A DNA stretch of 64,000 nucleotides from Streptomyces humi (GTDB lineage Bacteria; Actinomycetota; Actinomycetes; Streptomycetales; Streptomycetaceae). The stretch lies in NCBI RefSeq assembly GCF_001005085.2, contig NZ_LBMU02000088.1, positions 1 through 64,000 of the forward strand, written 5' to 3'. Below are positions 16,753 through 25,487 of this stretch, one piece after another; position 1 is the first letter of the stretch; each line of letters opens with the position of its first letter. The translations under genes and the position numbers were made by a program. The notes under the pieces are model-generated. The model was given only the letters and a program-made list of their open reading frames with translations. It was not told the origin of the DNA and searched no databases.

Positions 16753-17976
16753 TCATTCCCGGTGCGCCGGGCGGCGGTCGGGGCGGAAGACGCCGGCGAG
16801 TCGTGCCATGCCTCTTCGGATCTCCTCCGGTTCGTGGGTGGCGAAGGACAACCGCAACGTGGCCGGGTCGGCCGGTCCGGAGAAGAACGGGGCACCGGGA
16901 ACGTAGGCGACGCCGTGGTCGACGGCGTCGCGCAGCAGGGCAGCCGTGTCGTGACCGTCGGGCAGCCGCGCCCAGATGAACATGCCCCCCTCAGGGCGGC
17001 TCCAGGTGCTGCCGGGAGGCAGGACGTGCGGAAGGGTGGCGAGCAGTGTCGCGCAGCGTTCCCGGTAGACGGCCCTGACGGGCAGCAGCCGCGTGTCGAG
17101 ATCGTGTTCGAGCAAGTACTGCGCGGCGGCCGCTTGATCGACGGTCGAGGAGTGCAGATCGAGCGCCTGCTTGGCCAGCACGCTGGAGCGGCACACCTCT
17201 GCCGGAGCCCGCAGCCATCCCAGTCTCATCCCCGGGGCGAGGACCTTGGACAGACTCCCCAGCAGTACGGTCCGGTCCGAAGCCTCCTCGTATGTCGCGA
17301 TCCACGGCATCGGTTCGCCGTGGAACCGCAGTTCGCCGTAGGGATCGTCCTCGGCGATCCAGAACCCGTGTTCCGCGGCGAGGCGCGCCACGGCGTGCCG
17401 GCGCTCCGCGGGGAGGGTGTGCCCTGTGGGGTTCTGGAACGTGGGCACCAGATAGAGCAACCGAGGCCGTTCCCTGACGACTATGTCCGCGAGGGCGTCG
17501 ATCACGATCCCCTGGTCGTCGGTCGGTACGGGGACGACCCGTGCGCCGGCGTAGTGGAAGCACTGAAGCGCCGCGAGATAGGTGGGGTCCTCGACGGCCA
17601 CCACGTCACCGGGATCGAGGAGTGTGGTCGTCAGCAGTGCGAGGGCCTGCTGCGCTCCGGTGGTGATCACCAGGTCCTCCGGACGGCTGTGCAGCCCCCG
17701 GCGGGTCAGCCGGGCCCCGATCGCCTCGCGCAGAGCCGGGTCGCCTTCCGTGGTCGAGTACTGGAGCACCCGATACGGGGAGGTGCCGAGCACCCGGTCG
17801 TAGGCGGCCCGGATGCCGTCGACGTCGAGGAGTTCCGACGCGGGAAGTCCGCCGGCGAACGAGATGATCTCGGGCCGGGCCGTGAGCGCCAGCGCTTCAC
17901 GGATCACCGATCCGCTCGCGGCGACGGCCCGTGCCGCCGGCCCCGGGGGAGGAACACGTGTGTCCATGGACATCAC
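16753..17976 (-). CDS. PLP-dependent aminotransferase (2-aminoadipate aminotransferase/LysN-like)
   Basis: A 407-residue fold-type I aminotransferase without the GntR domain of MocR regulators. Key parts are ISFAGGLPASELLDVDGI, QYSTTEGDPALREAI, LYLVPTFQNPTGHTLP, the Schiff-base lysine in LGSLSKVLAPGMRLGW, and the C-terminal substrate Arg region PATLRLSF. It most resembles the broad-specificity LysN/2-aminoadipate group that aminates homologated alpha-keto acids. GTG 17976 and ATG 17973 are adjacent starts after a GGAG site, and both overlap the upstream dehydrogenase stop, so translation is coupled. As the last gene after a synthase, an isomerase and a dehydrogenase, it should convert their keto-acid product into the amino acid used by the NRPS. 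Confidence 0.87.
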   Translation of the reverse strand: MMSMDTRVPPPGPAARAVAASGSVIREALALTARPEIISFAGGLPASELLDVDGIRAAYDRVLGTSPYRVLQYSTTEGDPALREAIGARLTRRGLHSRPEDLVITTGAQQALALLTTTLLDPGDVVAVEDPTYLAALQCFHYAGARVVPVPTDDQGIVIDALADIVVRERPRLLYLVPTFQNPTGHTLPAERRHAVARLAAEHGFWIAEDDPYGELRFHGEPMPWIATYEEASDRTVLLGSLSKVLAPGMRLGWLRAPAEVCRSSVLAKQALDLHSSTVDQAAAAQYLLEHDLDTRLLPVRAVYRERCATLLATLPHVLPPGSTWSRPEGGMFIWARLPDGHDTAALLRDAVDHGVAYVPGAPFFSGPADPATLRLSFATHEPEEIRRGMARLAGVFRPDRRPAHRE

Positions 17977-19046
17977 CGTTCTCCGGCGGTCAGCGGACCA
18001 CGTGCGACGGCGGTGCCGGCACGTGCCGAGAGCTCGTGCCCGAGCAGGGTCATCACGTTGTCCATGAAGCCCCGGGTGCTGCCCGCTCCGCCGAGGTCGG
18101 GGGTCGCAGCCTCGCTGCCGGCCGTCTTCCGCACGCAGGCGCGGAGCAGGTCCGCCGCAGCCCCGTGGCCGAAGTGGTCGAACATCATCACGAGCGACAT
18201 CGCGGCGGCGTAGGGATTGGCGGTCCCCTTCCCCGCGATGTCGGGGGCGCTGCCGTGCACGGGTTCGAACAGAGCGAAGCGGGTCTCCGGGCAGATGCTC
18301 GCGCTCGACGCCAGGCCGAGGCCCCCCATCAGGGCGGCGCCGATGTCGCTGATGATGTCCCCGAACAGATTGGAAGCGAGGACACCCTCATAGGGCGTCG
18401 GGTCACGGACCAGGTTGTAGCAGAACGAGTCGACGTACTCCTCGGAACCGACCAGTTCGGGGAACGCCTCCAGTTCCCTGCGGAACACGTCCTGCCAGAG
18501 CCGACCTGTGTTGGGCACGGCGTTGGACTTGTGCACCAGGGTCACCTTGCGACGGCCGGCCTCGCGGAGCCGGCCGAGGCAGTACCGGACGAAGCCCTCG
18601 ACGGTCTCCCGGGTGTACAGGCACTCGTCGATCGCCACCGTGACCGCTCCTGACCGGCTGATCGAACCGCCGACGCCGGAGTAGAGTCCCTGCGTGTTCT
18701 CGCGGTAGAGATCGATGACACCGTGCTCCAGCACCACGGGACGGTGGTTGACGTAGAGGTCGAGCCCCCTGCGCAGACCGAGCAGGATGTCACGGCCGTG
18801 CGCCATGTCCGGGATACGCGGGTCGCCGAGCGCTCCCAGGTAGACGGCCCCGTAGTCGCGGGAGAGGCGGTCGGTCGCACCGGGGGGAAGCCCGGTGCCC
18901 GTGGCGAGCCACTGGTCGGCTCCCCAGTCGAACACGTCGTAGGTGATGTCCAGGCCGAATGCCTCGCTGAGCATCGTCAGCGCGGGAAGGGTCGCCGGGA
19001 CGACCTCCTGGCCGATCCCGTCTCCGGGAACCACCGCGATCTTCAC
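17973..19046 (-). CDS. Isocitrate/isopropylmalate dehydrogenase-family beta-decarboxylating dehydrogenase
   Basis: This 357-residue protein has the family nucleotide start KIAVVPGDGIGQEVVPATL. It also has the substrate-binding arginine region LGLRRGLDLYVNHRPV, RENTQGLYSGVGG, the catalytic Lys in LVHKSNAVPNTGRLWQ, the metal Asp residues in SNLFGDIISDIGAALMGGLG, and the adenosine-binding loop PVHGSAPDIAGKGTANP. It oxidises and decarboxylates a 3-substituted malate to the chain-extended 2-oxo acid using NAD(P)+. The ENTQGLYSG region resembles homoisocitrate/tartrate dehydrogenase branches as much as LeuB, so substrate cannot be fixed. GTG 19046 overlaps the isomerase stop as GTGA. It is the third step of the homologation cassette. 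Confidence 0.88.
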   Translation of the reverse strand: MKIAVVPGDGIGQEVVPATLPALTMLSEAFGLDITYDVFDWGADQWLATGTGLPPGATDRLSRDYGAVYLGALGDPRIPDMAHGRDILLGLRRGLDLYVNHRPVVLEHGVIDLYRENTQGLYSGVGGSISRSGAVTVAIDECLYTRETVEGFVRYCLGRLREAGRRKVTLVHKSNAVPNTGRLWQDVFRRELEAFPELVGSEEYVDSFCYNLVRDPTPYEGVLASNLFGDIISDIGAALMGGLGLASSASICPETRFALFEPVHGSAPDIAGKGTANPYAAAMSLVMMFDHFGHGAAADLLRACVRKTAGSEAATPDLGGAGSTRGFMDNVMTLLGHELSARAGTAVARGPLTAGER

Positions 19047-21046
19047 GGCCGGGCCTCCGTTCCCAGCATCGTCTCCACGGAGCTGAGGCGTCCGGAGATC
19101 GCCGTGGCGGCCACCACGTAGGGCGAGGCCAGATACACCTGGCCAGGCCCGGAACGTCCCGGGAAGTTGCGGTTCTGCGCGCTCACGGTGACCTCGGCGG
19201 GGCTCTCGGAAACACCCGGGCCGGCGTTGATGCACGCTCCGCAGGAGGGCGGCAGCACCTGCACCCCGACGTCCTCGAACAGCGTGATGTACCCCCGCTC
19301 GACGGCGTACTTCATGACCGCCTCGCTGCCGACCTGGATGTAGGCCTGCACGCCCGCGGGTACCGCCATGCCCCGTGACCGGGCCAGTTCGAAGACACTC
19401 GCGTACATGTCCATGTCGTACGCCTTGCCGCCGGTGCAGGATCCTCCGTAGACCTTGTCGACCTTGACGTCGCCGTGGACGACGGCCAGGGGGACGGCGT
19501 TCCTCGGATCCCCGGGGAGTGCCACCATGGGCTCCACCTCCGCCAGCGCGATGTCCACCACGGAGCTGTACGTGGCCTCCCTGTCCGAGGCCAGGGCGAG
19601 CGCACCTGTGTCGCGCGCCGGCCCGGGGCGCTCGGACAGATGACCGCGCGTCACGTCGTCCGGTTCGAAGAGGGCGGTCATGCCGCCGGCCTCGACAGCC
19701 ATGTTGCACAAGGTGGCGCGCTCGTCCATGTTCGTCGCGGAGCAGCCGGGACCCGAGAAGAGCAGGACCTTGCCCAGAGTCTGGCTCCCCTCGATCATCG
19801 GGTGCGCCAGCAGGGTCAGCATGAGGTCCTTCGCGCACACGCCCTGCCGCAGCCGCCCCACCAGGTTGATCCTGATGACCTCGGGGACCTTCACCAGGAT
19901 CTCGCGGTTGTACCAGGCGTTCGCGATGTCGGTCGCACCCACACCGAACGCCAGGGCGCCGACGGCACCGGCCGTGCACGTGTGACTGTCCGTGCCGATG
20001 ATGACGTCTCCCGGCCAGGCGACGTTCTCCACGATGTAGTTGTGGCAGATGGCACGACTGCCCCCGTTGTCGGACGGGCCGATGAAGCGGCCGCCGCCGA
20101 GCGTGGCGAACTCCTCCTGCCGCCGGCCGAGGTTGTGGACCCGCTCGATGAGTTCCAGGCCCCGTGGGCGCCGCGTCAGCACCTGGTCCGCCAGCGAGAG
20201 GTGGTCCTGGAAGAAGTAGCAGGACTCCGGGTCGCTCAACGTGGCCTCGGCGCCGAACTGCTGGGTGAACATGCCCGCGGCCATGGGCGTGACGTACTCG
20301 TGCGAGAACCTTACGTCGGCCTCCACGAAGTAGGATTCACCGACCCGTACGCTCGAGCCCCCGGGAAGCCCGTTCCGGGGCGAGAGCCGGCTCTGCACGA
20401 TCTTCTCCACGATGTTCAGCGGCCTCTCCCCGTCGAACACGGGCCGGATCGAGGGCCGTTTCCCGTCGCGATGTCCCCGGTTGAAGCCGAACAGGCCACC
20501 GAGATCGATGATGGCGCGTTCCATGTCGTTGGCGCTGCGCGTGAACGCCTCGAGCGGAAGCTCCTCACCGTTCAGGAGAGCGCCGAGGACGTCGAAGTCA
20601 TCGCATGTGACGATGCCGACGTTGCGGCAGTTCTGCTGGTAGATCCGCTCGAAGGACCGGGCGAAGACGAGTTGGACCCCGCAGTACTTCTCCGCGTACA
20701 CGGCGTGCTCCCGCGAGGAGCCGCTTCCCTTCGCCTCACCGCTGACGACGACCTGCGGGGCGAACGCCCGCACCGCGCCCTCGCCGAATCGCCGTTCGCG
20801 CAGCCCCAGGTAGGCGTAGTCGCCCAGCTTCTCGTCGTACCAGTAGCAGCACCATCCGGGGATCATCTCGTCCGTCGAGATGTTGTTCCTGAGCGGGCGG
20901 CGCAACAGCTCCGCCGGGGTGAGGACGTTGCTGCCGTCCAGTTGTGCGGCAAGCAGCTCGGGGTCCTCGGTGAGGACGAGCACGTTGCCGCGGAGCGCGA
21001 TCGTGCGGTCGGGACCGCTCGTCGTCGGTTCATCCGGACGTCGCAA
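19043..21046 (-). CDS. Fused isopropylmalate/homoaconitate isomerase (small and large subunits in one chain)
   Basis: A 667-residue aconitase-superfamily isomerase. Residues about 50-210 are the swivel (LeuD-like) domain with NNISTDEMIPG, GSGSSREHAVYAEKYCGV and ARSFERIYQQNCRNVGI. Residues about 265-655 are the large (LeuC-like) domain with GTDSHTCTAGAVGALAFGVG, GGSCTGGKA and PSCGACINAGPGVS. Their three Cys hold a [4Fe-4S] cluster, and SAQNRNFPGRSG is the substrate Arg loop. The small domain is therefore N-terminal and the large C-terminal, whereas LeuC/LeuD are normally separate. The enzyme dehydrates and rehydrates the alkylmalate from the neighbouring synthase. Its start overlaps that gene by 17 bp. 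It is similar in concept to HphCD of homophenylalanine pathways. Substrate unproven. Confidence 0.87.
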   Translation of the reverse strand: MRRPDEPTTSGPDRTIALRGNVLVLTEDPELLAAQLDGSNVLTPAELLRRPLRNNISTDEMIPGWCCYWYDEKLGDYAYLGLRERRFGEGAVRAFAPQVVVSGEAKGSGSSREHAVYAEKYCGVQLVFARSFERIYQQNCRNVGIVTCDDFDVLGALLNGEELPLEAFTRSANDMERAIIDLGGLFGFNRGHRDGKRPSIRPVFDGERPLNIVEKIVQSRLSPRNGLPGGSSVRVGESYFVEADVRFSHEYVTPMAAGMFTQQFGAEATLSDPESCYFFQDHLSLADQVLTRRPRGLELIERVHNLGRRQEEFATLGGGRFIGPSDNGGSRAICHNYIVENVAWPGDVIIGTDSHTCTAGAVGALAFGVGATDIANAWYNREILVKVPEVIRINLVGRLRQGVCAKDLMLTLLAHPMIEGSQTLGKVLLFSGPGCSATNMDERATLCNMAVEAGGMTALFEPDDVTRGHLSERPGPARDTGALALASDREATYSSVVDIALAEVEPMVALPGDPRNAVPLAVVHGDVKVDKVYGGSCTGGKAYDMDMYASVFELARSRGMAVPAGVQAYIQVGSEAVMKYAVERGYITLFEDVGVQVLPPSCGACINAGPGVSESPAEVTVSAQNRNFPGRSGPGQVYLASPYVVAATAISGRLSSVETMLGTEARP

Positions 21047-22292
21047 TGATCTGCCCTATCTCTTCGTCGGTCAGGGGCACCCGGCTCGTCTTCGCCCGCT
21101 CCAGCACCGCCTTGATCAGGGTGGTGTCGTGGGGTGGGTAACCGCGCAGGGTCAGCCAGTACTTGACGTTGTTCGCGCCTGAGGCCGCGTCTATGAGGAC
21201 TTCCTGCTCACGGCCGAGCAGGCCGGCCGGAACGCCGGCGTAGACGCTGTCCTTGAGCGCCACGCTGCCCTTCTCATGGGCCTTGAGGATCGCTGACGCG
21301 TGGACGCCGGCACTGGTCTTGAAGACGTCGCGGCCCATCGCCGGGTAGTTCTGCGGGATGCCGACGCCGAGCACCGGTGCCGCGTACTCGCAGTACTCAC
21401 GGAGGGCCCTGAGATCGTACTCGTGGTGGCCGTCGAGATGGCTGTTGACCATGAGCTGGTCGAGGGACGCGTTGCCCGCCCGCTCGCCGATCCCCAGGAT
21501 CGTGCCGTGGACGCGGTCGCAGCCCAGGGCGAGCGCGGTGAGCGAGTTGACGAGCGCGAGGCCGCGGTCGTTGTGCCCGTGCCATTCGAGCGCCATGGGA
21601 TGGCCGCGGTCGGCGAAGTAGCGCTGGGTCCACCGGATCAGTGCCTCGGTCCCGCTCGGCACGGCGGCACCGACGGTGTCGCAGAGGGTCAGGCGTCGAG
21701 TCCCCGTGTCCACGGCGACGTCGTAGATGCCGTCCAGCACCTCCGGAGTGCACCGGACAGCGTCCTCCAGCACCAGGACGAACTCCACGTCCTCCCGTCG
21801 GCACTCCGCCGCCGACTGGCGGATGGCGCACCTGATGCGTTCGATGTCCCAGTCCTCCACGTACTGCCGAATGGGACTGACACCGATGAACACATAGGCC
21901 TCGACCCCCAGGCCCGCCTGCTGCCCCACCTCACAGATCGCGTGGATGTCCGACGGGTGGGTGCGGCCCGCGTAGCCGGGTGTCAGGGCGAGACCGTTCG
22001 CGGCGATGTGCTTCGCGAGTACCGTGCACTCCCGGGCGGCGGCCGCGTCCGAGCCGGGGAAGCCCAGGTCCGCGGACCGGACTCCGGAGCGGACCATGTG
22101 ATCGACGATGGCGAGTTTCTGGTCCACGGTGGGATTGCGGATGTGCGGGGCCTGGAGGCCGTCCCGTAACGTCTCGTCGAAGAGGATCCCCGCATGTGCC
22201 GGAGCGGGGGAGGCCTCCTCGGCGCTGACATCGTTCCAGGTGAACCAGACATCCGCGGTGGGTGTCGTGTGCTCGTTGGCTGTTCCGCTCAC
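21030..22292 (-). CDS. DRE-TIM metallolyase: alkylmalate/homocitrate synthase-like enzyme
   Basis: This 420-residue protein belongs to the isopropylmalate synthase/homocitrate synthase/HMG-CoA lyase superfamily. It has the signature DETLRDGLQAP (about residue 39-49), the divalent-metal HxH in EWHGHNDRGLALVNS, GIGERAGNASLDQL and the late ASAILKAHEKGS region. It lacks the C-terminal LeuA regulatory domain, so leucine feedback is not expected. The reaction expected is condensation of acetyl-CoA with an alpha-keto acid to a 2-substituted malate, first step of the three-enzyme homologation cassette. The Gln-Ala-Pro after TLRDGL is unlike canonical LeuA (TLRDGEQ). Codon 42, within the catalytic motif, is TTA (complement of 22167-22169), implying bldA dependence. 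Confidence 0.83.
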   Translation of the reverse strand: MSGTANEHTTPTADVWFTWNDVSAEEASPAPAHAGILFDETLRDGLQAPHIRNPTVDQKLAIVDHMVRSGVRSADLGFPGSDAAAARECTVLAKHIAANGLALTPGYAGRTHPSDIHAICEVGQQAGLGVEAYVFIGVSPIRQYVEDWDIERIRCAIRQSAAECRREDVEFVLVLEDAVRCTPEVLDGIYDVAVDTGTRRLTLCDTVGAAVPSGTEALIRWTQRYFADRGHPMALEWHGHNDRGLALVNSLTALALGCDRVHGTILGIGERAGNASLDQLMVNSHLDGHHEYDLRALREYCEYAAPVLGVGIPQNYPAMGRDVFKTSAGVHASAILKAHEKGSVALKDSVYAGVPAGLLGREQEVLIDAASGANNVKYWLTLRGYPPHDTTLIKAVLERAKTSRVPLTDEEIGQIIATSG

Positions 22293-22425
22293 GGTGGTCT
22301 CCGGTGTGTCTCGTCTGGGTCGGGCTGTTCGCTCTCCTGCTGAGGGGGCGCGACCGGGCGGTGGGACCTCACCCGTCGGTACGGAAGCGGTCGATGGCGT
22401 CGAGGCGCTGGGCGCGCGGGGTCCG

Positions 22426-23760
22426 TCACGCGCCGTCCGCGGTGGCGCGGAACAGATTCAGGCGGTCCGTGCCGACGCGTTCACGGGTGGCGGGGTCCGT
22501 GACGCCGAGTCCCGGCTCCGGAGCCAGACAGAGGACGCCGACCTTGCCGAGGTGCTGGTTGGACTGGACGCTGCGGGCGGCCTCCCCGACCTCGTCCAGT
22601 TCGTAGACCGTGGAGAGCGCCGGCACGATTTTGCCCTGGCTGATCAGTCGGTTGGTCTCCCACTGTTCCTGAAGGTTGGCGCCGTGACTGCCGATGATCC
22701 GCTTGAGGTTCATCCACAGGTAGCGATTGTCGAACTGGTGGTGGTACCCGGTGCTCGAACCGCAGGTGACGATGGTTCCGCCGCGCCGGGCGAGGAAGAC
22801 GGAGGCGGGGAAGGTGGCCTGGCCGACGTGCTCGAAGACGATGTGCGGGTCCTCGCCCACCGCCTTGCGGATCGCCTTGCCCATCCGCTTCCAGCCCTCC
22901 GGGGTCTGCAACGCGCCGGGGGTGCCCTGTTCGACCTCGGTGCGGTCGATGACGACGTCGCAGCCGAGCCTGCGGACGATCTCCGCCTTCTCCGGGGAAC
23001 CGACCACGCCGATGGACGTGCCGCCGCCGTTGCGTACGAACTGCACCGCGTACGCCCCCAGGCCTCCGCTGGCACCCCAGATGAACACGACGTCGCCCTG
23101 CTTCATCCGGGCGCCCTTGTCGCTGACGAGCATGCGGTAGGCGGTGGCCGCGCACAGCGGGTTGCACGCCGCCTCCTCCCAGCTCAGATGTGCGGGTTTG
23201 GGCAGCAACTGGCTGGCCCGGACGACCGAGTAGTCCGCGAGACCGCCGAAGTTGGTCTCGAACCCCCAGGCGCGGGGGTGGTCGCTGAGCATGCTGTCGG
23301 CGTGGCTGGCCGGCTCCTGGTCGTTGACGTGGGCGGTGGCGACCACCACGTGGTCGCCGGCCTGCCAGCCGGTGACGGCCGACCCGGTGCGCACGATGAC
23401 GCCCGCGGCGTCCGAGCCGAGCACGTGATAGGGCTGGTCGTGCCGCGTGTGCCAGCCGCCCTTGGCAGCGAGGTGCTTCAGGAATCCGAAGGTCGGCATG
23501 GGTTCGAAGGTGGCCGACCACACGGTGTTGTAGTTGATGGCGCTGGCCATGACGGCGATCACTACTTCGTCGGGGGCGAGCTCCGGCATCGGGACCGGAC
23601 CGACGTGCAGGGACTTGCGCACGTCCTTGTCCCGCACATCTGCGAACATCCCGGTGTCCTCGACCCGCAGGTAGGCGGCGCGGAACCGGTCGGGGACGGC
23701 GTGCCGCTGGAGTTCCTGGCCGTCGGCCCCGGTCAGCACGGCTTCGGTGAGGCTGGTCAT
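22426..23760 (-). CDS. ccr: Crotonyl-CoA carboxylase/reductase
   Basis: This 444-residue medium-chain dehydrogenase/reductase protein has the features of reductive carboxylases. These are ASAINYNTVWSA (Asn of the CO2 pocket), AWGFETNFGG (Phe-Glu pair), the NADPH Rossmann loop IWGASGGLGAYAVQF, and the His in IIGSHGANLQE. It reduces an alpha,beta-unsaturated acyl-CoA with NADPH while adding CO2, giving ethylmalonyl-CoA or a longer alkylmalonyl-CoA. ATG 23760 has AAAGGA upstream. Position between the acyl-CoA dehydrogenase and the homologation genes marks it as the extender-unit supplier for the AT domain of the operon's megasynthase. The AT motif supports this. Confidence 0.92.
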   Translation of the reverse strand: MTSLTEAVLTGADGQELQRHAVPDRFRAAYLRVEDTGMFADVRDKDVRKSLHVGPVPMPELAPDEVVIAVMASAINYNTVWSATFEPMPTFGFLKHLAAKGGWHTRHDQPYHVLGSDAAGVIVRTGSAVTGWQAGDHVVVATAHVNDQEPASHADSMLSDHPRAWGFETNFGGLADYSVVRASQLLPKPAHLSWEEAACNPLCAATAYRMLVSDKGARMKQGDVVFIWGASGGLGAYAVQFVRNGGGTSIGVVGSPEKAEIVRRLGCDVVIDRTEVEQGTPGALQTPEGWKRMGKAIRKAVGEDPHIVFEHVGQATFPASVFLARRGGTIVTCGSSTGYHHQFDNRYLWMNLKRIIGSHGANLQEQWETNRLISQGKIVPALSTVYELDEVGEAARSVQSNQHLGKVGVLCLAPEPGLGVTDPATRERVGTDRLNLFRATADGA

Positions 23761-23813
23761 GTGAGTCCTTTACGAGAGTCGAGTGGGTCCTTCGAGCGGG
23801 CCGAGGGGAACGG

Positions 23814-25487
23814 TCAGGGGTGCAGAAGGCCGACCGTCTCCCCGCTCATCCAGGCTTGGGACAGCCGTCGGTAGACGTCCGGAAGCGGCTGCGAGACCTG
23901 TTCCCACAGGCTCGTCAGACGGCGTCGCGAGCCGTGGCAGTAGACCGCTGTCAGATCCTGGGCGTGGGGTTCCTCGTCTTCGCTCCACGCGGCGCGGGCC
24001 AGCACGACCGCCATCGTGAACACCTCGGTGACGATGCGGTTGACGGCGATCAGCGTCTCCTGACGGAGGAGGAGCTCGGGAGCCGGCGTGCTGCCCGTGA
24101 GCTCCGCGCAGACCTCACCGAGTCGTCGTACGTCCTGGAAGAGGGCCGTCAGGTGCCCCTCGTTGACCTCCGACAGAGCGCCTGTGTCGACCGTGCCGGA
24201 CACGGGCTGTTCGCCGCTCGGTCCCGGGCCCGGGGCGTCCCGGTAGTACGTGGCCAGCATGCGTGCGGCCAGGACGCGGTCGAGGTTGAAGTCCACGCCG
24301 CCGCCGACCCTCAGCCCGCGCAGATCCCGCTGGGCCTGCTCCGCGGGGAAGGCCGCGACACCCCGTGCCGCCTTGCTGCGCGCGGTCTCGAAGCCCTGGG
24401 CGGCCATCAGCGACACCGCACGGTCCGCCACCCGCCACGCGGTCAGCGAAGTGATGTTCTTCAGCGCGTCGCGTTCCCACTGGGACCTGGTGGCGTCGGT
24501 GCCGATCAGCGCCCGGCGCACCGCGCTGTCCATGGCGTAGACATCCGCGGCCGACGCGGCGGTCATCCGCTGGATGGCCTCGTACTCGGCCAGCGGCCGT
24601 CCGTCGACCCGGCGTCCGGCCACGAAGGACCGGGACCAGTCGAGGCACCGCCGGGCGATCGCCATCGAGGGAGCGCTGATCAGATAGATCCGGGCCAGGG
24701 TGTGCAGTTCCGCGAACGGCGACGCGCTACGCCACTGCGCGTGCGCGGACACCGTGTGGCCCACCGGGACGAACACGTCGGTCATCCGCAGATGCGCCGA
24801 GGGCGCACCACGCAGCCCCATGTACTCGTGTTCGGCGACGACCTCGAAACCGGACGAGGGAACCTCGACGAAGAACAGGCCGACCTGACCGCCGCTGTCC
24901 TCGACGGTCGCGGTCACGGCGACGAGTCGTGCGAGGGAGCCGTTGCTGATGAACACCTTCTCGCCGTTCAGCAGATAGCCACTGCCGTCCGCCGTGAGAC
25001 GCGCGGTGGCGGACCGGTCCGAGTTCGCGGCACCCTCGGGTTCGGTGCTGGCGATCGCGGACAGGGATCCGGCGGCCAGATGCCTGGCGAGGAGATCGTG
25101 CAACGGGCCCTCGGGCAGGGCGCGCAGGTAGGTGCCCGGACCCATCGAGTTGTGCGCCGACAGCAGCATGCCGACGGCGGGCGAGCGGTGGGCGGCCGTC
25201 TCGTAGACCCGGAACGCGCCGTACTCGGAGAGGCCGAGACCGCCGTCCGCGCACGGAAGCGACATGGCCAGGAATCCGGCCTCGGTGAGCCCGCGGACCA
25301 GGCCGTCGGAGAGCCGGCCGCCGCCGTCCAGGGCGAGTGCGTCGAGATGCTCGTCCAGCAGCTTCTCCAGCACGGCCATCGCTTCGTCAGCGGCCCGCCG
25401 GTCCTCCGGGGACTGCTGGGGGACGGAGCGCAGTTCCGTCCAGGGGAGCCGGCCGTGGACGATCTCCCGCAGGATGTTCGACGTCAT
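23814..25487 (-). CDS. Acyl-CoA dehydrogenase
   Basis: This protein of about 557 residues has an N-terminal helical domain (ADGGLGLSEYGAFRVYETAAHRSPAVGML), the middle beta domain with SAIASTEPEGAANSD and LLNGEKVFISNG, and the C-terminal helical domain with ALKNITSLTAWRVADRAVSLMAAQGF. It is longer than simple ACADs (about 380) because of a roughly 130-residue C-terminal extension. FAD-dependent dehydrogenation of an acyl thioester is the family reaction. ATG 25487 overlaps the thioesterase stop as ATGA. Two roles are possible: supplying an enoyl-CoA to the neighbouring reductive carboxylase, or acting on the released beta-keto acid, as the ACADs of epoxyketone clusters do. The sequence does not decide between them. 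Confidence 0.85.
   Translation of the reverse strand: MTSNILREIVHGRLPWTELRSVPQQSPEDRRAADEAMAVLEKLLDEHLDALALDGGGRLSDGLVRGLTEAGFLAMSLPCADGGLGLSEYGAFRVYETAAHRSPAVGMLLSAHNSMGPGTYLRALPEGPLHDLLARHLAAGSLSAIASTEPEGAANSDRSATARLTADGSGYLLNGEKVFISNGSLARLVAVTATVEDSGGQVGLFFVEVPSSGFEVVAEHEYMGLRGAPSAHLRMTDVFVPVGHTVSAHAQWRSASPFAELHTLARIYLISAPSMAIARRCLDWSRSFVAGRRVDGRPLAEYEAIQRMTAASAADVYAMDSAVRRALIGTDATRSQWERDALKNITSLTAWRVADRAVSLMAAQGFETARSKAARGVAAFPAEQAQRDLRGLRVGGGVDFNLDRVLAARMLATYYRDAPGPGPSGEQPVSGTVDTGALSEVNEGHLTALFQDVRRLGEVCAELTGSTPAPELLLRQETLIAVNRIVTEVFTMAVVLARAAWSEDEEPHAQDLTAVYCHGSRRRLTSLWEQVSQPLPDVYRRLSQAWMSGETVGLLHP

Noticed and set aside
16753-22292. Phosphonate-type (FR-900098-like) homologation pathway
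   Set aside because: A synthase, aconitase and dehydrogenase set occurs there too, but no PEP mutase or other phosphonate gene is present here.
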